A stretch of 64,000 nt of DNA from contig JAJDUQ010000052.1 of the NCBI GenBank assembly GCA_022826505.1, forward strand, positions 1 through 64,000, given 5' to 3'. Positions 19,576 to 27,999 of this stretch are shown piece after piece (position 1 is the stretch's first letter; the number at the start of each line of letters is the position of its first letter). Both the position numbers and the translations under genes were made by a program. The notes below the pieces were generated by a model that ran no database searches, was not told the DNA's origin, and was given only the letters and a program-made list of their open reading frames with translations. This DNA is from Gammaproteobacteria bacterium (lineage in GTDB: Bacteria > Pseudomonadota > Gammaproteobacteria > HK1).

Positions 19576-21798
19576 ATGGCGGCCGGACGAATGCACACCG
19601 GCGCCTCGCATGCTTCGTGCGCACCTCGCGGGCGGAGGCGGGTGCGCACCCCGGTGGTGATGCAGCTCGAAGCCACCGACTGCGGCGCCGCCTGTCTCGG
19701 GATCGTGCTCGCCCACTTCGGACGCCGGGTCTCGCTGGAGGAGCTGCGCGAGGCATGCGGGGTCGGGCGCGACGGCTCCAACGCGGAGGACCTCGTCCGC
19801 GCCGCCCGGCGCTACGGGGTGGAGGGCACCGGGTGGCGCCGGGAGATCCATCAGCTCGCGACGATGCCCCTGCCCATGATCCTCTTCTGGGGGTTCAACC
19901 ACTTCGTCGTCCTCGAAGGTATCGGCGAAGACCGCTGGTTTCTCAACGATCCGGCGGTCGGCCATCGGGTCGTCGACCGGGACACTTTCGACCGCGACTT
20001 CACCGGTGTCGCGCTGGCCTTCGAGCCCGGGGAGACGTTCCGGCCGGGCGGCGATCCGCCCGGAGTCCTGCCGCGGCTGTGGCCGTGGCTGCGCGAGTTC
20101 AAGGCGTCCCTGGTCTTCGCCGCGCTGTGCGGGCTGCTCCTCGTGGTGCCGATGCTGGCGCTGCCGCTGCTGCTCTCGGTCTTCGTGGACCACGTGCTCG
20201 GAAGCGGTCAGGCCGACTGGGGCGCCGCCATGACCGGTGCGATGGCGGCGGCCGGCGGGGCGACCTGGCTGTTGACCTGGCTGCAGATGCGTTCGCTGCG
20301 CAAGCTGACCGTTCGCCTGTCGATCGACCGGTCGGACCGCTACATCACCCGGCTCCTGCGGCTTCCCATGCAGTTCTTCGCCCACCGGTACGCGGGCGAT
20401 CTGGCGTCGCGGGTCCAGTTGATCGACCAGGTCGCAGAGGTCGGGGCGAGTCAGTTGACGGGCCTGGCGATCGAGCTCCTGATGAGCATCGCCTTTCTCG
20501 CGCTCATGCTCGCCTGGGACCTCCCACTGGCGCTTGTCGTCGCCGCGCTGGGCGCACTGTGCTTGTCGGCAATGCGCCTGACGGGCCGTCTTCGCAGGGA
20601 TCAGAACCATCGGCTGCGCCGCGATCAGGGTCTGCTTCAGGGCGTGGGCATGGCGGGGCTGCACGCCGTCGATACGCTGCGGGCGACGGCGCGCGAAGAC
20701 GACTTCTTCTCGCTCTGGAGCGGCCGTCAGGCGACCGAGCTGCAGGCCCGGCAGAAGTTCGCGGAGCTCGGTCACCTGACCCTGGCGCTCCCCGCCCTGT
20801 TCCATCTGCTCGGCGCGGCCGTCGTGCTCGGCGTCGGCGGGTGGAGGGTGATGTCGGGCGAGATGAGCACCGGCATGCTGATGGGCTTCTACGTCCTGGC
20901 CGTGAACTTCCTCAATCCCATCGGCCGTTTCGCGCGGTTCTCGGACCAGCTCGAGACGCTGGGAGCGGACCTGCAGCGCCTGGACGATGTCTTCGACGCC
21001 CCGGAAGATCCGGAGTTCGACGCCGGGGAAGCCGAACCATCCCGGAGCATCGTGACCTTCGCGGGACGCCTGCGCCTGAGCGGAGGGCTGGAGATGCGCG
21101 GCGTCACGTTCGGCTTCCAGCGCAACCGCCCGCCGCTCGTCGAGAACCTGAACCTGACGATCGAGCCCGGACAACGGGTGGCGGTGGTGGGGCCGAGCGG
21201 CTCGGGCAAGACCACGCTCGCGCTTCTGGCCGCGGGCATGTACCGGCCGTGGTCCGGCGAGATCCTCTTCGACGGGCACGTTCGCGATGCGATCCCTCGC
21301 GAGGTGCTGACCGCCTCCGTGTCCGTCGTCGATCAGCACGCCGTTCTGTTCGCGGGGACGGTGCGCGACAACCTGACGATGTGGAATGCGCAGACCCCCG
21401 ATGAACACCTGACCGCCGCCACTCGGGACGCGGCGATTCACGAGGAGATCATCGCCCGCCCGCTCGGCTACGACTCTCACGTGGAGGAGGGAGGGCGCAA
21501 CTTCAGCGGCGGGCAGCGCCTGCGCCTGGAGATCGCCCGCGCGCTCGTCAACAACCCCACGCTGCTGATCCTGGACGAAGCCACGAGCGCCCTGGATACG
21601 CTCACCGAGCTGCAGGTGGACGACAACCTGCGGCGCAGGGGCTGTAGCTGCCTCATCATCGCGCACCGGCTGAGCACCATTCGCGATGCCGACCGGATCA
21701 TCGTCCTGAATCGGGGCCGCGTGGTCGAAGAGGGGACCCACGAAGCGCTGATGGCGGTCGAGGACAGCTTCTACGGCAGGTTCCTCCGTGGCCAGTGA
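19576..21798 (+). CDS. NHLM-type RiPP export ABC transporter with N-terminal C39 peptidase
   Basis: C39 triad Cys (DCGAACLGIVL), His (NHFVVLEG), Asp (LNDPAVG); Walker A GPSGSGKTT; signature FSGGQ; ILDEATSALD. Confidence 0.92.
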   Translation: MAAGRMHTGASHASCAPRGRRRVRTPVVMQLEATDCGAACLGIVLAHFGRRVSLEELREACGVGRDGSNAEDLVRAARRYGVEGTGWRREIHQLATMPLPMILFWGFNHFVVLEGIGEDRWFLNDPAVGHRVVDRDTFDRDFTGVALAFEPGETFRPGGDPPGVLPRLWPWLREFKASLVFAALCGLLLVVPMLALPLLLSVFVDHVLGSGQADWGAAMTGAMAAAGGATWLLTWLQMRSLRKLTVRLSIDRSDRYITRLLRLPMQFFAHRYAGDLASRVQLIDQVAEVGASQLTGLAIELLMSIAFLALMLAWDLPLALVVAALGALCLSAMRLTGRLRRDQNHRLRRDQGLLQGVGMAGLHAVDTLRATAREDDFFSLWSGRQATELQARQKFAELGHLTLALPALFHLLGAAVVLGVGGWRVMSGEMSTGMLMGFYVLAVNFLNPIGRFARFSDQLETLGADLQRLDDVFDAPEDPEFDAGEAEPSRSIVTFAGRLRLSGGLEMRGVTFGFQRNRPPLVENLNLTIEPGQRVAVVGPSGSGKTTLALLAAGMYRPWSGEILFDGHVRDAIPREVLTASVSVVDQHAVLFAGTVRDNLTMWNAQTPDEHLTAATRDAAIHEEIIARPLGYDSHVEEGGRNFSGGQRLRLEIARALVNNPTLLILDEATSALDTLTELQVDDNLRRRGCSCLIIAHRLSTIRDADRIIVLNRGRVVEEGTHEALMAVEDSFYGRFLRGQ

Positions 21799-24736
21799 GG
21801 CGGGCCGCCGCGGCCCGGGTCCGGGACCGCTCGCGGAGTACGCGGCTCGCGCCGGCGAGCTTCGTGTGTCCGCGGCGAACCGGCCGGTCGAGCTGAGAGA
21901 TCCCGAGGTCGCCTGGCTCGTCGTCCGCGGTGCGCTCGATGTCTCGGTTGCGGAGTACGCGGACGGCCGGGTTCTGTCGGCGTTCAGGCACGTGCTGCGT
22001 CTCGGGCCGGGTCGCCTCGCATTCGGAGCCGGCAACGGAGGGACGGAACGCGGCTTCAAGCTCGTCGGGAAGGGCCTGCCGGACTCCCGGCTGTACCGGA
22101 TCCCGATCCCTCCCCTGCTCGACGAGGTCGCGAAGGATCCGGGCGGGGCGGACCTCGCCCAGGCGCTGGCCGTCGGGGCCGACGCCTGGGTCGAGGACTT
22201 CGCGGGAGCTGTCGCGCGGGCGGTGGCACCGCGTCCGCCCTCCGTGCTCCAGATCGAGCCTGGACAGGATGCGCAGGCGCTGACCACCGGCATCCTGACG
22301 GCTCGCCACGGAGTGGTGTGGATCCGCGGCGAGGCCCTGGAGGCCGCCTTCCTCGAGACGGAGGATGCCGGCGCCGAGGGACCGGGCCTGATGCCGGTCA
22401 CGCCGGATGCATGGATAGCGCTGCGTCGCACGGAGGGCATCGCCTGCGTCTCCTCCGCCGAGCTGGACCCCGGCATCCTGGTGCGGCGGGCGCTGCCGGA
22501 GTTTCACCGGCTGGCGTTCGGCGCCGAGGCGAGCAACCGCCGGCTGATGCTGGCGGACGAAGCCAATCTGCAGGCGGCGCAGGTCGTTCAGCGCCGCCGC
22601 GAAGAGGCCGCCGCGAGGCGGAGTCTGGAGGCCCTGTCCCGCGCGCGTGCGGAAGACCCGGCCGCCGACAGAAGCGCGCTGGTGGCCGCGTTGCAGGCGA
22701 TCGGCCGGCACGAGGGCATCTCCATCCGGACCCCGGTGGTGGGCGAGGGCCTGGAGCCGTCCCTGGACGACATCGTGCGGGCGTCGGGGGTGCGCGCCCG
22801 GCGCGTGCGGCTGTCCGCAGAGGCTCGGTGGTGGCTCGGGGACAGCGGCGCCATGCTGGCTTTCCGTCGCGAGGACGACCGGCCCGTGGCCCTCCTTCCG
22901 GGCGCGGGTGGCCGGTATCGGGTCCTCGACCCGACCACCGGGCGGTCGGAGCGCGCCGACGCCGGCACCACCGGGGAGCTCCTCGAGGATGCGCGGCTGC
23001 TGTACCGGACGTTGCCGAACGACCGGCCCGCCGGCGTGGGGGACCTCGCCGCCGTCGCCGGCGGCGGGCGCGTGGCCGGCGACCTGGTCCGTCTCGCGGT
23101 GGCGGGTGTCGGCGCCGGGATTCTGGCCCTCGCCCCGGCGGTGGCGGTCAATGTGCTGATCGGCTCCGTGATTCCGTCCGGCGACCCGGGCGCGCTCGTC
23201 CAGCTCGCGGGGGTGCTCGTCGGGCTCTCGTTCATGGCCGCCTTGTCGCAGCTTTTCCGCGGTACGGCGCTGATGCGCCTGGAAGGCCGGATGGTGGCCC
23301 GGATGAGCGCCGCGCTCTGGGACCGACTGCTGCGCCTGCGGCCGCGGTTCTTCCGCGGCTTCACCTCGGGTGAGCTCGCCTCGCGGGCGGCGGCCTTCCA
23401 GGAGCTGCGCGACCGGGTGTCCGGGGCGGTGGCCGACGCTCTGCTGTCGGTGCTGTTTCTGCTGCCGATGTTCGCGCTGCTCTTCCACTACGACACCGCG
23501 CTCGGCTGGCTGACCCTGGGCCTGGGCCTCGCGGCGCTGGCCCTCACGTCGCTCGTCGTCGGACTTCTCCTCGGTCCGCAGCGGCGTCACGTCGAGATGA
23601 CGCGCGAGCTCGCGGGCGAGTTGTTCCAGTTCATCAACGGCATCGGCAAGCTGCGCACCACCGGAACCGAAGGGTCGGCCTTCGCCGCCTGGGCACACCG
23701 ATACCGGGAGCTGAAACGGGCCTGGATCCGCATCTCCGTGCTCACCGAGTACGCCACCGCGTTCAGCGCCGCGGTGCCCGCGCTGGCCGGCGCTGCGCTG
23801 TTTGCGGTCGCGCTGCGGCAAGGCAAGGGTGGGCTCGCGCCCGCCGACTTCCTCGCCGTCTACACCGCTTCGATGGTGTTCTACATGGCCATGGTGCGGC
23901 TCGGCCAGTCGCTCCAGGCCGTCGCCACCATCGTGCCCGGGTGCGAGCAGGTGCACCCCATCGTTCGGGCCAGGCCCGACTCCGCGCCCGGCGGCGGCGC
24001 ACGGGTCACGCTCCAGGGCGAGATGGCCTTCCAGCGCATCAGCTTCCGCTACTCCGAACGCGGTCCGATGGTGCTCCGGGACGTCACCATCCACGTCAGG
24101 CCCGGTGAGCTCGTCGCCATCGTGGGGGAATCCGGGGTCGGCAAGAGCACGCTGTTCCGCATCGCCCTCGGTCTCGAAGAGCCGTTGTCGGGGGCGGTGT
24201 ACTACGACGGGAAGGACCTCGCCCACCTGGACCGCGATGCGGTGCGCCGGCAGGTCGGCGTGGTCACGCAGGAGGGCCGTCTCCAGGGCGGCAACGTGCT
24301 CGACAACATCATCGGCGTCACGAACGACCTGGGCGTGGACGACGCCTGGCGTGCCGCCCGCCGGGCGGCGGTCGAACGCGACATCGCCGCGATGCCGATG
24401 CAGATGCTCACCACCGTGGGCGAGAACGCATCGACCTTCTCCGGGGGGCAGATCCAGCGGATCCGCATCGCGGCGGCCCTGGTGCACGAGCCGCGCATCC
24501 TCCTTCTCGACGAGCCCACCAGTTGGCTCGACACGATGAGCCAAGCCGAGACCATGGAAGGCATCGAGAAGTCCGTCGGCACCCGGATCGTGATCGCCCA
24601 TCGTCTGTCCACCATCCGCAAGGCGGATCGCATCTACGTGCTCCAGGACGGGCGCGTGGTGCAGGCCGGGGAGTTCGAGGAGCTGCTGGGGCAGGAGGGT
24701 CCGTTCCGCGATCTGGCCCGGCGGCAGATGGTCTAG
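21788..24736 (+). CDS. NHLM-type RiPP export ABC transporter, second permease/ATPase subunit
   Basis: Long N-terminal domain, TM domain, GESGVGKST, FSGGQIQRIRIAAAL, LLLDEPTSWLD; GTG start overlaps preceding gene. Confidence 0.9.
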   Translation: MASEAGRRGPGPGPLAEYAARAGELRVSAANRPVELRDPEVAWLVVRGALDVSVAEYADGRVLSAFRHVLRLGPGRLAFGAGNGGTERGFKLVGKGLPDSRLYRIPIPPLLDEVAKDPGGADLAQALAVGADAWVEDFAGAVARAVAPRPPSVLQIEPGQDAQALTTGILTARHGVVWIRGEALEAAFLETEDAGAEGPGLMPVTPDAWIALRRTEGIACVSSAELDPGILVRRALPEFHRLAFGAEASNRRLMLADEANLQAAQVVQRRREEAAARRSLEALSRARAEDPAADRSALVAALQAIGRHEGISIRTPVVGEGLEPSLDDIVRASGVRARRVRLSAEARWWLGDSGAMLAFRREDDRPVALLPGAGGRYRVLDPTTGRSERADAGTTGELLEDARLLYRTLPNDRPAGVGDLAAVAGGGRVAGDLVRLAVAGVGAGILALAPAVAVNVLIGSVIPSGDPGALVQLAGVLVGLSFMAALSQLFRGTALMRLEGRMVARMSAALWDRLLRLRPRFFRGFTSGELASRAAAFQELRDRVSGAVADALLSVLFLLPMFALLFHYDTALGWLTLGLGLAALALTSLVVGLLLGPQRRHVEMTRELAGELFQFINGIGKLRTTGTEGSAFAAWAHRYRELKRAWIRISVLTEYATAFSAAVPALAGAALFAVALRQGKGGLAPADFLAVYTASMVFYMAMVRLGQSLQAVATIVPGCEQVHPIVRARPDSAPGGGARVTLQGEMAFQRISFRYSERGPMVLRDVTIHVRPGELVAIVGESGVGKSTLFRIALGLEEPLSGAVYYDGKDLAHLDRDAVRRQVGVVTQEGRLQGGNVLDNIIGVTNDLGVDDAWRAARRAAVERDIAAMPMQMLTTVGENASTFSGGQIQRIRIAAALVHEPRILLLDEPTSWLDTMSQAETMEGIEKSVGTRIVIAHRLSTIRKADRIYVLQDGRVVQAGEFEELLGQEGPFRDLARRQMV

Positions 24737-24860
24737 CCCCGGTCCGGAAGAACGTTTCGAGGGGCGTGGCTGCGACCGCACCGGGCGTCTCCCGGCTCGA
24801 GGGGGCGCTGCGGAGTTCGGCCTCGGCCGGCGGCGTTGTCTCCCGCCTGTAACGTCTCCG

Positions 24861-25970
24861 TCACCCCTGCGGCCGCACCGGCACGCAGCGCAGCCCGGTA
24901 TACGCCTTGGCGCGCACTCCGCCTTGCTCGACCAGGAGCTTGACGTGATTGATGCCCAGGTAGAGGAGATGGACGCCCCTGGCACCATACAGTTGCCGGA
25001 CTCCGGGCCACGCGAGCAGGCCACGCGCTTTCTCCGGGAGACACCAGCCGCACGCCTGCAGCCGCTCCACAACCGGTCTCCAGTCCTCGATGTCCGTCGC
25101 GAGCCAGTCGTCCTCCCGATCCCATTTCTCCCTGACGAACAGCTCCACCCCCAGACGCGGTGCCGTTCCATGGGCGGAGACATCCACCGACAGCCGGAAG
25201 CGGCTGCAAATGTCCCGGAAGTCGCTCAGAGCCGAGACCACGACGTCGGAGTCACCGGACCATTGCACGCATTCCAGGAAACCGGGGACCTCCGCTCTTT
25301 CGAGTCGCTGAACCAGTATCCGGAGCGCCCGCGGCGCGCGGCCCGGCAACGCCCCGATATGGGCCACCTCGCCGCCCGCCGGCAGGGCGTCGAAGGCTCG
25401 CTGCACCGCGCGCCGCTCCCCTTCGTCCGGCTCCCACCCCACCGCCGCGGCGATTCCGGCCGCCGCGGTGCGGGGACTGCAGTGATGCGGGTCCTTGCGT
25501 TCCGGGGTGCGCGTGCGCCGCGTCTTCAGGAACACGCCGGGCGCAGCCCCTCCCCGCGCGACCTCCGCCACGTCGTACTCGAGGGTCATCCCGTTGTTCC
25601 AGTCGGCCACCGAATTGCCTCGGGACGGTCCATCGGGGTCCATCAAGACGAGATGCCGGGCGAGCCCTGCGGCCGCCGGACTCGCTTCGTCCGTCGTTCC
25701 CCGCCGGATGTAGTACCGGGCCAGGACCTGCCCCGGGATGACCACGACGAAGAAGTCCGCTGCGGGTGCCGGGGCGTCGAGCCGGAACTCGAAGCCGCAC
25801 CGGGACGCGACCCCCTTCTCCGGAAGTCCGCCAATGCGGTCAAGGAGTCGAGTCCACTCCGGGCCACCGATCAGTTCGCGCGGGATGAATGCGCGCAACG
25901 CCTCGAGGAGCGCTCCGAACTTCCCGCCGGCGCGGGCTTCGACCGTTGCGGGCGCCTTGCCATCGGACAT
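24861..25970 (-). CDS. uncharacterised protein, candidate RiPP-associated enzyme
   Basis: about 369 aa (MSDGKAPATVEARAGG...ARYYIRRG...GINHVKLLVEQGGVRAKAYTGLRCVPV); between ABC genes and cyclase-like gene. Confidence 0.7.
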   Translation of the reverse strand: MSDGKAPATVEARAGGKFGALLEALRAFIPRELIGGPEWTRLLDRIGGLPEKGVASRCGFEFRLDAPAPAADFFVVVIPGQVLARYYIRRGTTDEASPAAAGLARHLVLMDPDGPSRGNSVADWNNGMTLEYDVAEVARGGAAPGVFLKTRRTRTPERKDPHHCSPRTAAAGIAAAVGWEPDEGERRAVQRAFDALPAGGEVAHIGALPGRAPRALRILVQRLERAEVPGFLECVQWSGDSDVVVSALSDFRDICSRFRLSVDVSAHGTAPRLGVELFVREKWDREDDWLATDIEDWRPVVERLQACGWCLPEKARGLLAWPGVRQLYGARGVHLLYLGINHVKLLVEQGGVRAKAYTGLRCVPVRPQG

Positions 25971-25981
25971 CGTGCGTTCCG

Positions 25982-27055
25982 TCAGGCTCGCATGGCCCGG
26001 GCCATCGCCCCGATGCAGCACGCGGTGGTCAGCGCCTCGGATGAAAACCGGCCGTCAACGCCGGGTCGGCATTTCCAGATCAGGCACTCCGGCCAGCCGC
26101 CATTGGCGTGTTGCGCCTCCAGCACCCCTTCCAGCGCGCGCCGCACCACCTCCTCTTCCCCGGTGGCTTGCAACTGGACCAGCGCCGTCACCGCCTGCGC
26201 CAAGCGATACGCGTCGATGGTTTCGCCGCCCGCTTCGAGCCACCCCACGATCCGTGCGGCCAGCGTGGCGCGCAACCGGGCGAATACCGGCGGGGCGAGG
26301 CGGCTCGCGCGTGCCATCGCCGCGTACAGATCCATCGTCGAGAGGTAGTAGGGCGACGTGCCCGGTTCGCGCCCCTCCTCGACCAGCTTTGCGAGCCACC
26401 ACTGCGCTGCCCGGGTCTCCGGCCGGTCGCCGAGGTAGGCGAGGACGTTCGCGTTGACGACCGAATCCACCAGGTTCGGGGAGGACTCGGGCACGTCCCC
26501 GGAGGCCATCCGGGCGGATTCTGTTGCGTGGAATGGTTTCAGACGTTGGCCCCGGCGGACCATCCACGTTCGGAAACGTCCTTCATCGTCGCGGCAGGAC
26601 AATATCGGCCCGACGTTGCGTCCCATCAAGACCCAGAGATGCGACCCGGCGGCGACCGAACAAAGCACCGTGTCGTCCAGGTCGGGAACCAGTTGGGGAT
26701 AGTACCGCCATACCCCCGGATACTCGATGCGGGAGTGCAGGAATGCGCGGCTTCTCGAGCCTAGGGCCGCGGCCCTGGAAGTGCCGCACGCCTCCAGGGC
26801 CAGTATGCCGGCGGCTGCAGCGAAAGGCGTCCGCTCGGGCACCACCAATCGGCCGCCGTCATGGATTCCGAAGGCAGGCCAAGCTCCTTCCGCCCCGATG
26901 ATCGCGTCCAGAAAGCGGAGCCCGGACTCCACCGCTCGTGCCATTGCTTCCCGCAGAAACCGGTATCCCGGCCCGCGCATGGGCTGCCTCTTCTTCACCC
27001 GCTCCGATGTCTGCGGCTCCGGAGCGAGCGATACGTCGAAATCGGAAGGCGCCAA
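25982..27055 (-). CDS. terpene cyclase / prenyltransferase-squalene-oxidase-repeat-like alpha-barrel protein
   Basis: LVPDLDDTVLC resembles class II cyclase DxDD(T/A); QW-like repeat QHANGGWPECLIWK; RFLDAIIGAEGAWPAFG. Confidence 0.65.
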   Translation of the reverse strand: MAPSDFDVSLAPEPQTSERVKKRQPMRGPGYRFLREAMARAVESGLRFLDAIIGAEGAWPAFGIHDGGRLVVPERTPFAAAAGILALEACGTSRAAALGSRSRAFLHSRIEYPGVWRYYPQLVPDLDDTVLCSVAAGSHLWVLMGRNVGPILSCRDDEGRFRTWMVRRGQRLKPFHATESARMASGDVPESSPNLVDSVVNANVLAYLGDRPETRAAQWWLAKLVEEGREPGTSPYYLSTMDLYAAMARASRLAPPVFARLRATLAARIVGWLEAGGETIDAYRLAQAVTALVQLQATGEEEVVRRALEGVLEAQHANGGWPECLIWKCRPGVDGRFSSEALTTACCIGAMARAMRA

Positions 27056-27120
27056 GCCATTTCGGTTTGTGCGAACACCGTAAGGGGTGGCCTCCGCACA
27101 TCAAGACCGTGTTGTCACGA

Positions 27121-27387
27121 TTACCATCCGCTAGCGTCAAAGTCGTCGTTGCTGCCGCCGCTCACCCGCGCCATCTCTGCGTCCGTGAGGCGATTGCTCC
27201 TGGGAAGGACCAGGTGCGCGGCCGTGCTGTCCTCTTCGTGCACGTGAACCGTCAGCCCCTCGGGGATGGTCACCCCCAGCTCCTCCTTGAGCACGTTGTG
27301 CGGATCATCAAGCAGTCGTGCCCGGAACTCCACGTCTTCGGCCGCCTTGGCGAGGAGCTCAGCCTGCATCTGTTCGGCAGTTTTCAT
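27121..27387 (-). CDS. NHLP-leader RiPP precursor peptide (predicted core SNDDFDASGW)
   Basis: LLAKAAEDVEFRARLLDDPHNVLKEELGVTIPEGLTVHVHEEDSTAAHLVLPRS..LTDAEMARVSGG|SNDDFDASGW; GG site matches C39 peptidase. Confidence 0.88.
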   Translation of the reverse strand: MKTAEQMQAELLAKAAEDVEFRARLLDDPHNVLKEELGVTIPEGLTVHVHEEDSTAAHLVLPRSNRLTDAEMARVSGGSNDDFDASGW

Positions 27388-27460
27388 GGTCGCTCTCCGT
27401 TGTCGGTTCGGAACTTTTCAGAGGGGGTGTCATGGTAGAATGCAATCATCAGGAAAGGCA

Positions 27461-27492
27461 ATTCGCGAACGAAGTCATTCGCGAACGAAGTC
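27461..27492. repeat. perfect 16-bp tandem direct repeat (attcgcgaacgaagtc x2)
   Basis: Two exact adjacent copies upstream of the precursor gene. Confidence 0.9.
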
Positions 27493-27660
27493 AGCGGCAA
27501 TCCGGCACGACACCGTACCAGCACTTCGGATACCATCGCGTATGGGGTTTCATGCTCGCGCGAACGTCTCCTTCGGACGCATGTCCACGCCGGACGCAGC
27601 GCCCGCATTCCATTCGAGACTAGCGTATCATCAACGTCCGGACGGACTTGGCCTGCTGTG

Positions 27661-27921
27661 ATGAAGCGTCGTACCACCCCGCCTTCCGCACCCCCTCTGG
27701 AGGCGACGGCGTCCGGGAATCTCCTGCGGGGCGGGACACCGATCGTGTCCTTTGCCCACCGGACCGCCTTCCAACAGGAAGCGGATTACCTGCTGGCTCT
27801 GTCCGCCGGTGATGCAGCCCGCCCCGTTCCACGTATCAGCATCAAGATCGTCGCGGACGCCCTCGCCCGGGAGCCGGAAGGAACGACGGCTTCGGAGAAA
27901 TTGGACGAGCCGCGTGGCTGA
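27661..27921 (+). CDS. hypothetical small protein
   Basis: 86-aa ORF upstream of and co-directional with the oxygenase; no motif recognised. Confidence 0.35.
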   Translation: MKRRTTPPSAPPLEATASGNLLRGGTPIVSFAHRTAFQQEADYLLALSAGDAARPVPRISIKIVADALAREPEGTTASEKLDEPRG

Positions 27922-27999
27922 ACGACGCGGCGCACCCCGCCGGAACCGTCACCTCGGACCGGAGCCGTCCGGCGACCCGACCCAGCGCAACGCCTGAGG

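Noticed and set aside
19396-22476. 1026-aa minus-strand ORF
   Set aside because: Antisense to the C39-ABC transporter; shadow ORF with low-complexity composition.
21698-25183. 1161-aa minus-strand ORF
   Set aside because: Antisense to ABC2; shadow ORF.
27384-27677. 97-aa minus-strand ORF ending in an ATGA overlap with the RiPP precursor
   Set aside because: Overlap looks coupling-like, but composition is unconvincing, it contains the tandem repeat, and it runs antisense into the small plus-strand ORF; probably the untranslated upstream region.
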